From contig NZ_LMCU01000001.1 in the NCBI RefSeq assembly GCF_001424905.1, positions 2,225,480-2,289,479 of the forward strand: a DNA stretch of 64,000 nt, in the 5' to 3' direction. The translations under genes were made by a program, and so were the position numbers. Below the pieces are notes generated by a model, which was given only the letters and a program-made list of their open reading frames with translations, searched no databases and was not told the origin of the DNA. Source of the DNA: Leifsonia sp. Root112D2 (GTDB lineage Bacteria > Actinomycetota > Actinomycetes > Actinomycetales > Microbacteriaceae). Shown here piece by piece: positions 61,101 through 64,000 of the stretch; within the stretch, counting starts at the first letter, position 1, and each line of letters starts with the position of its first letter.

Positions 61101-63494
61101 ACCGTGAAGCCTCCGACGGCCGTGGACGACAAGGTGGAGGTGAAGCCGGGCAAGACGGCGTCCGTGCCGGTGTTGTTGAACGACTCCGACCCCAACGGTT
61201 ACGTGATCAGCCTGTTGCCGAAGCTGCCCGAGGTGCAGGCGCCTCTCAAGGCGAAGGTCTCCGGAGGCAATGTGCTGGTGACGGCGCCGCCGAAGGAGGG
61301 GGCGTTCGTCGTGCGCTACCAGATCACCAACGGCCAGGGGGGTTCGGCCACCGCGTTCATCCAGGTGGTGGTCACCAGGAACGCCACGCCCGTCTACCCG
61401 ACGGCAGCCGATCACGTCGTCAGCGTCGGGCAGCTGACGAGCACGTCGACGGCGACGGTGAACCTGTACTCCGGCGCGCGCAACCCCTCCGGGTTGGTCG
61501 ACGAGCTGAAGGTCGCGGTGGAGGGCGCACATGCCGACGCCGCGAGCATCCGCGGCGGCGGTGAGCTCGTCGTGAAATTAAGCAATCAGCGCTTCGCCGT
61601 CACGTACTCGCTCACGGACCCGACCACGGGGCTGGCAGGCAAGGCGTTCGTCATAGTTCCGCCGAAGCCCGGCTCCACGCCGCCCGACAGCGGTTCGACC
61701 GCCCCGCCGAAGGCGCCCACGGGAGCGCCGCGCATCAAGCCGGGTCTGGCACAGCAGATCGTGACGATGAACGGCACGAAGACTTGGAAACTCTCCGACA
61801 TCATCGATGTGCCGTCCAAGCGGCCCGCGAAAATCGCGAGCGCGGGCGGGGCATCCGCAAGCAACAGCACCGTCTCGCCGTATGTCGATGCCCAGACCCT
61901 GAGATTTGCTGCGGCAAAAGACTACCGGGGGCCCGCCGCCATCACCTTCCAGGTGAACGACGGCCGCGACCCCGGCGAGAGCGCCGACCGCATCACGCTG
62001 TTGACCCTGCCCATCACTGTGGGCAGCGCCGACCAGAGCGATGTACCGCCCACCTTCACTCCGCCGGAGGTGAAGATCCAGGCCGGCGAAAAGGCGCAGA
62101 CCATCGATCTGCGCGATTCGAGCTATCACCCGAACCCCGCGGTGCTCGCGGCCCTGAGCTATAGGGGCCTGGGCGGGCAGACGAAAGATGTCGCGGCCAG
62201 TCTCAGCGGCTCGGTACTGACGCTCTCCTCCCCGCTGGGCGTGCAGCCCGGAACCACGGTGAAGCTCACCTTCACCGTGAACTACAAGAATTTCTCCATT
62301 CCCGGATCGGTGACCGTGAAGGTCGTCTCCTCCGAGCGCCCGATGGCCTCGCAGAAGAACGCTCCCCAGACCAGGGAACTGCAGCGGGGCACGGCCGGCG
62401 GCGTCACGCTCGACAACGCCGTCGGCACTGACTACTGGATCAACCCGTTCCCGGAGACCCCACTCGTGATCATGGATGCGACGCTGGTGAGCGCACCGAC
62501 GGGCGTCACCGTCTCGCACACCGCGTCGTCGATCAGCGTTCTCGCCTCAACCGCGGCGAAGGCGGGAACCGTGACGGTGCAGTACCACGTGCAGGACGGC
62601 ACCAAGGATCCACAACGGGTGCAGATCGGCCAGTTCGCCGTCACTATCCACGACGTTCCGGACCAGCAGGGTGCCCCCACGGCGACCGCCGATGGGGACG
62701 GCGCCGCGAAGGTGAGCTTCGGCGAGCCGGGCAACAACGGAAAGGTGATCGACAAGTACGAGGTTCGGGTCAACGGCGGCTCGGCCGTCAGCTTCACCAC
62801 GGCGGGAACTCACGGCATCGCCGTCACGAACGGCACCCCCACGACCTTCACGGTGAGGGCGCACAATTCGGACGGCTGGAGCGCGCTCTCGGCTGCGAGC
62901 AATTCCATCACCACCTACGGCACCCCGGCCACGCTGGGTGCGCCGAGCATCTCCGCGAGCGGCTACAGCCCGGCCACGCTGACGTGGAGTTGGGGCACCG
63001 CAGACACCCGTGGCGGATTGCGAACATATGAATGGCAGTTGGCCTTCAACGGCGCTGCCGGCGCGACCGGCCAAACGACGGCGAACTCGGCCTCGTCCGG
63101 AGGCGCCGGGGCCGGCGCGTGGCAGGCCCGCGTGCGCCAGCAGAACACGGGCGGCATCTGGAGCGAGTGGAGCGCGTGGTCCGGGGCGGCTGCAGTCTCC
63201 CCGCCACCGCCCACCGTGACCTTGGCAACGGGCAACCCCTCCGGACCGCAACCGGGCTGCAGCTCAGGATGCGAGTATTACCGCGTCTCGGTCAGTCACT
63301 TCCCGGCCGGCAACAATCACACGCTTTCGTACTGGTGCAATACAGACCACATCCGCACCATCAACAACTTCGTGGTCGACGGAAACGGAAATGGCTACAT
63401 CGACACGCAGACGGCCCAGTGGCGGCCGTACTGCAACGGTCCCAACAGCCACGTGGAAGTCGACGGTATCTCCAGCAACTACGTCGACTTCTAG
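58179..63494 (+). CDS. Giant exported tandem-95/Ig-like repeat protein (copy 2)
   Basis: About 1,770 residues, a paralogue of copy 1 with the same domain order: signal anchor (WLRGRKAVASAIALALLAGV), beta-rich N-terminal domain, eight Ig-like repeats, FN3, and a four-Cys C-terminal domain. Counted from the alternative start 58161, Cys lie at 1700, 1704, 1726 and 1758, with the same 4-22-32 spacing within one residue. The first ~1,480 residues are very similar to copy 1 in protein and DNA. The FN3 and C-terminal parts differ much more. ATG 58179 fits the other copies and has AGGGGA nine bases upstream; ATG 58161 is also possible. It begins about 47 bases after copy 1 with no separate promoter box, so the two are probably co-transcribed. 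Confidence 0.85.
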   Translation: MVSSWLRGRKAVASAIALALLAGVPVSLAVLNPGFPVTDVNLNTRDVWVTNGHELLGGRLNHQIGELDAKVNGSSSHLDVLQDGGATLLTDASLGTVQIIDPAFVSLTEKITVPVGAQLAYGENTLAILSPQGKLWVLDTSAHLTFDQSATPPAVKLGPDAQVAVSKSGMVFGVSPTKKKLYTIEHVGAAVTSTPMPLAKHFQLSAVGDHPVVLNTDANTLVTSDGAGHALPSKGLRIQQAGPDSEAALVATGTGLLRVPLNGDKPQTITAQLRGAVTSEDAVSAPVYLGGCAYGAWAGAQKYLYACDGAKPVARDIDQAVQNSELVFRVNHGVIALNDLQDGNAWLVSSNMRLVNNWAQVNPDIVTKDGDKGKERPVKQSFEDAVAHRTTVNQAPVAVADSFGVRPNRTTILPVLNNDTDADGDVLTITKVDPIEKAQGRLDVIDGGRSVQFTPASTASTTVSFRYTITDGRDAYATAQVNVSVRPNTVNKAPVATRSSSATLEVGQSIQYNVLNDWIDPDGDAIYLVGAASTTADTVQFTPDGFVTFTSKTGQTGSKQVTFTVSDGRTSSTGKLLVEVKPADSLDPVAVPDFATALTAEAVAIHPLENDLSPAGSPLSLVGAKLSEGKAATVTSDQGTSTITFSASAPGAYYLTYKLIAGSHSSEGVVRVDVANPPTTKTPPIAVKDIAYVRPGEPSTVNVLENDVSPSGRVLVVQSLTKGADADAVNVELLASSVVRITVPGVLARQVQLSYTISDGYSTSTAGITVVPIPPLVNHQPPVAVDDVATVRAGDIVTVPVLANDTSPDNEPFTLDAALKSTAKAGKGGDAFVSGTSVRYQAPQKAGVYSVTYGISDKFKQAATATVTFTVTAANAKTNRAPVPQELTARAFAGSAVEVDVPLDGIDPDGDSVTLDGIKTAPGLGRVADVTTSSFTYQAYPLSLGTDTFTYTVRDVYGKTAVGTVHIGVVPRPSTVKPPTAVDDKVEVKPGKTASVPVLLNDSDPNGYVISLLPKLPEVQAPLKAKVSGGNVLVTAPPKEGAFVVRYQITNGQGGSATAFIQVVVTRNATPVYPTAADHVVSVGQLTSTSTATVNLYSGARNPSGLVDELKVAVEGAHADAASIRGGGELVVKLSNQRFAVTYSLTDPTTGLAGKAFVIVPPKPGSTPPDSGSTAPPKAPTGAPRIKPGLAQQIVTMNGTKTWKLSDIIDVPSKRPAKIASAGGASASNSTVSPYVDAQTLRFAAAKDYRGPAAITFQVNDGRDPGESADRITLLTLPITVGSADQSDVPPTFTPPEVKIQAGEKAQTIDLRDSSYHPNPAVLAALSYRGLGGQTKDVAASLSGSVLTLSSPLGVQPGTTVKLTFTVNYKNFSIPGSVTVKVVSSERPMASQKNAPQTRELQRGTAGGVTLDNAVGTDYWINPFPETPLVIMDATLVSAPTGVTVSHTASSISVLASTAAKAGTVTVQYHVQDGTKDPQRVQIGQFAVTIHDVPDQQGAPTATADGDGAAKVSFGEPGNNGKVIDKYEVRVNGGSAVSFTTAGTHGIAVTNGTPTTFTVRAHNSDGWSALSAASNSITTYGTPATLGAPSISASGYSPATLTWSWGTADTRGGLRTYEWQLAFNGAAGATGQTTANSASSGGAGAGAWQARVRQQNTGGIWSEWSAWSGAAAVSPPPPTVTLATGNPSGPQPGCSSGCEYYRVSVSHFPAGNNHTLSYWCNTDHIRTINNFVVDGNGNGYIDTQTAQWRPYCNGPNSHVEVDGISSNYVDF

Positions 63495-63536
63495 GGCCTC
63501 GACGATGCCGTGCGAGTGCTGACGCGTTGCCGGAGC

Positions 63537-63556
63537 GTGTTAGCGTTATCGAGGTT
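63537..63556 (+). promoter_or_regulatory. Conserved upstream box of giant gene 3
   Basis: GTGTTAGCGTTATCGAGGTT, one mismatch from the box at 52771-52790. It is followed by a CCCC-CGTTCA-GGGG hairpin (63566-63579) in the same relative place as the hairpin of copy 1. The 115-bp gap otherwise holds no gene. Confidence 0.6.
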
Positions 63557-63609
63557 CTGAAAGCACCCCCGTTCAGGGGCAGTCAAGGTTTGTGAATTCG
63601 GGGGAGTTC

Positions 63610-64000
63610 GTGGGGGCGTTCACGTCGTGGCTGCGCGGGCGCAAGGCTCTCGCATCCGGTATCGTGCTCGCCGTGCTTGCCGGCGTGCCGGTGTCGCTGG
63701 CCGTGCTGCACCCGGGCTACCCCGTCACCGATGTCAATCTGAACACGCGGAACGTGTGGGTGACGAACGGTAAGGCGCTTTTGGGCGGTCGCATCAACCA
63801 TCAGATCGGCGAACTCGACGCGAAAGTGAACGGTTCTTCGAGCCGTCTGGATGTGTTGCAGGATGGCGGGGCGACGCTGTTGACGGATGCCTCGCAGGGC
63901 TCGGTGCAGGTCATCGATCCGGCGTTCGTATCGTTGACGGAGAAGATCACGGTTCCGGTCGGCGCGCAGCTGGCCTACGGCAATGACACCCTCGCGATCC
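63610..64000 (+). CDS. Giant exported repeat protein (copy 3), truncated by window end
   Basis: The frame runs from GTG 63610 to the window edge (130 codons) without a stop. It encodes the same N terminus as copies 1 and 2: signal anchor RKALASGIVLAVLAGVPVSL, then HPGYPVTDVNLNTR and VWVTNGKALLGGR, and GELDAKVNGSSSRLDVLQDG. It is closer to copy 1 than to copy 2 in the first ~40 residues. A GTG at 63592 is in frame and would add six residues. GGGGAG precedes 63610. The full length and C-terminal domain lie outside the window. Confidence 0.85.
   Translation, partial: MGAFTSWLRGRKALASGIVLAVLAGVPVSLAVLHPGYPVTDVNLNTRNVWVTNGKALLGGRINHQIGELDAKVNGSSSRLDVLQDGGATLLTDASQGSVQVIDPAFVSLTEKITVPVGAQLAYGNDTLAI

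Noticed and set aside
52840..63494. Repeats considered as a CRISPR array or satellite DNA
   Set aside because: The ~95-codon periodicity is in frame and degenerate at DNA level; there are no short identical repeats with unique spacers.

Overview
The window is high-GC DNA with dense, often start/stop-overlapping genes, frequent GTG starts and trehalose, ilv/leu and Ser/Thr-kinase genes of actinobacterial type. Gene content and codon habits (Ala-Ser written GCA-TCC, Asp-Ala written GAT-GCC) suggest an actinobacterium, most likely of the family Microbacteriaceae. That placement is inference; no rRNA or other phylogenetic marker is present. I saw no insertion sequence, prophage or CRISPR array. 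Two tRNA genes are present, Gln-CTG and Glu-CTC.

Layout, left half. 0-6 kb: a membrane protein, a GH15 glucoamylase/trehalase-like enzyme, a short glucose-6-phosphate dehydrogenase, two small unknowns and an ArsB/SLC13-like permease. 6.3-11.8 kb: a TetR-controlled export operon in which an MMPL/RND pump carries a degenerate ABC-ATPase domain at its C terminus and is coupled to a YhgE/Pip protein. 11.7-15 kb: a TIM-barrel isomerase and otsA-otsB. 15-29 kb: branched-chain amino acid genes (ilvD-ilvB-ilvN-ilvC, leuB, ilvE), serA, a FAH-family hydrolase, gltX and a thioredoxin-reductase-like flavoprotein, ending at tRNA-Gln.

Middle. 29-37.5 kb looks accessory: a broken Rossmann gene beside the tRNA, an XRE/SDR pair, an IclR regulator facing a LigM/DesA-like tetrahydrofolate-dependent O-demethylase across a perfect 25-bp palindrome, an MBL hydrolase, a CopB-type metal ATPase with a CsoR-like operator, and a lipid kinase. 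37.7-44.9 kb holds two minus-strand blocks (mtnP-like phosphorylase, NDP-sugar epimerase, multi-TM protein; GT2 glycosyltransferase, DUF2064, methyltransferase). They flank a plus-strand trio of di-haem cytochrome b, Tat-exported molybdoenzyme and membrane protein. The set recalls the uncharacterised mycobacterial Rv0535-Rv0541 neighbourhood.

Right end. After a two-component pair comes a probable yybP-ykoY (Mn2+) riboswitch, then a tightly coupled chain: TerC, PP2C phosphatase, FHA protein, transmembrane Ser/Thr kinase, FHA-like/HTH protein. Downstream is a tandem array of at least three giant, paralogous, exported proteins of about 1,770 residues (beta-rich N-terminal domain, eight ~95-residue Ig/cadherin-like repeats, FN3, four-Cys C-terminal domain). 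The third is cut by the window edge. The first and third share an almost identical upstream box. This Mn-linked phospho-signalling plus giant surface-protein locus is the best candidate for an undescribed system here.
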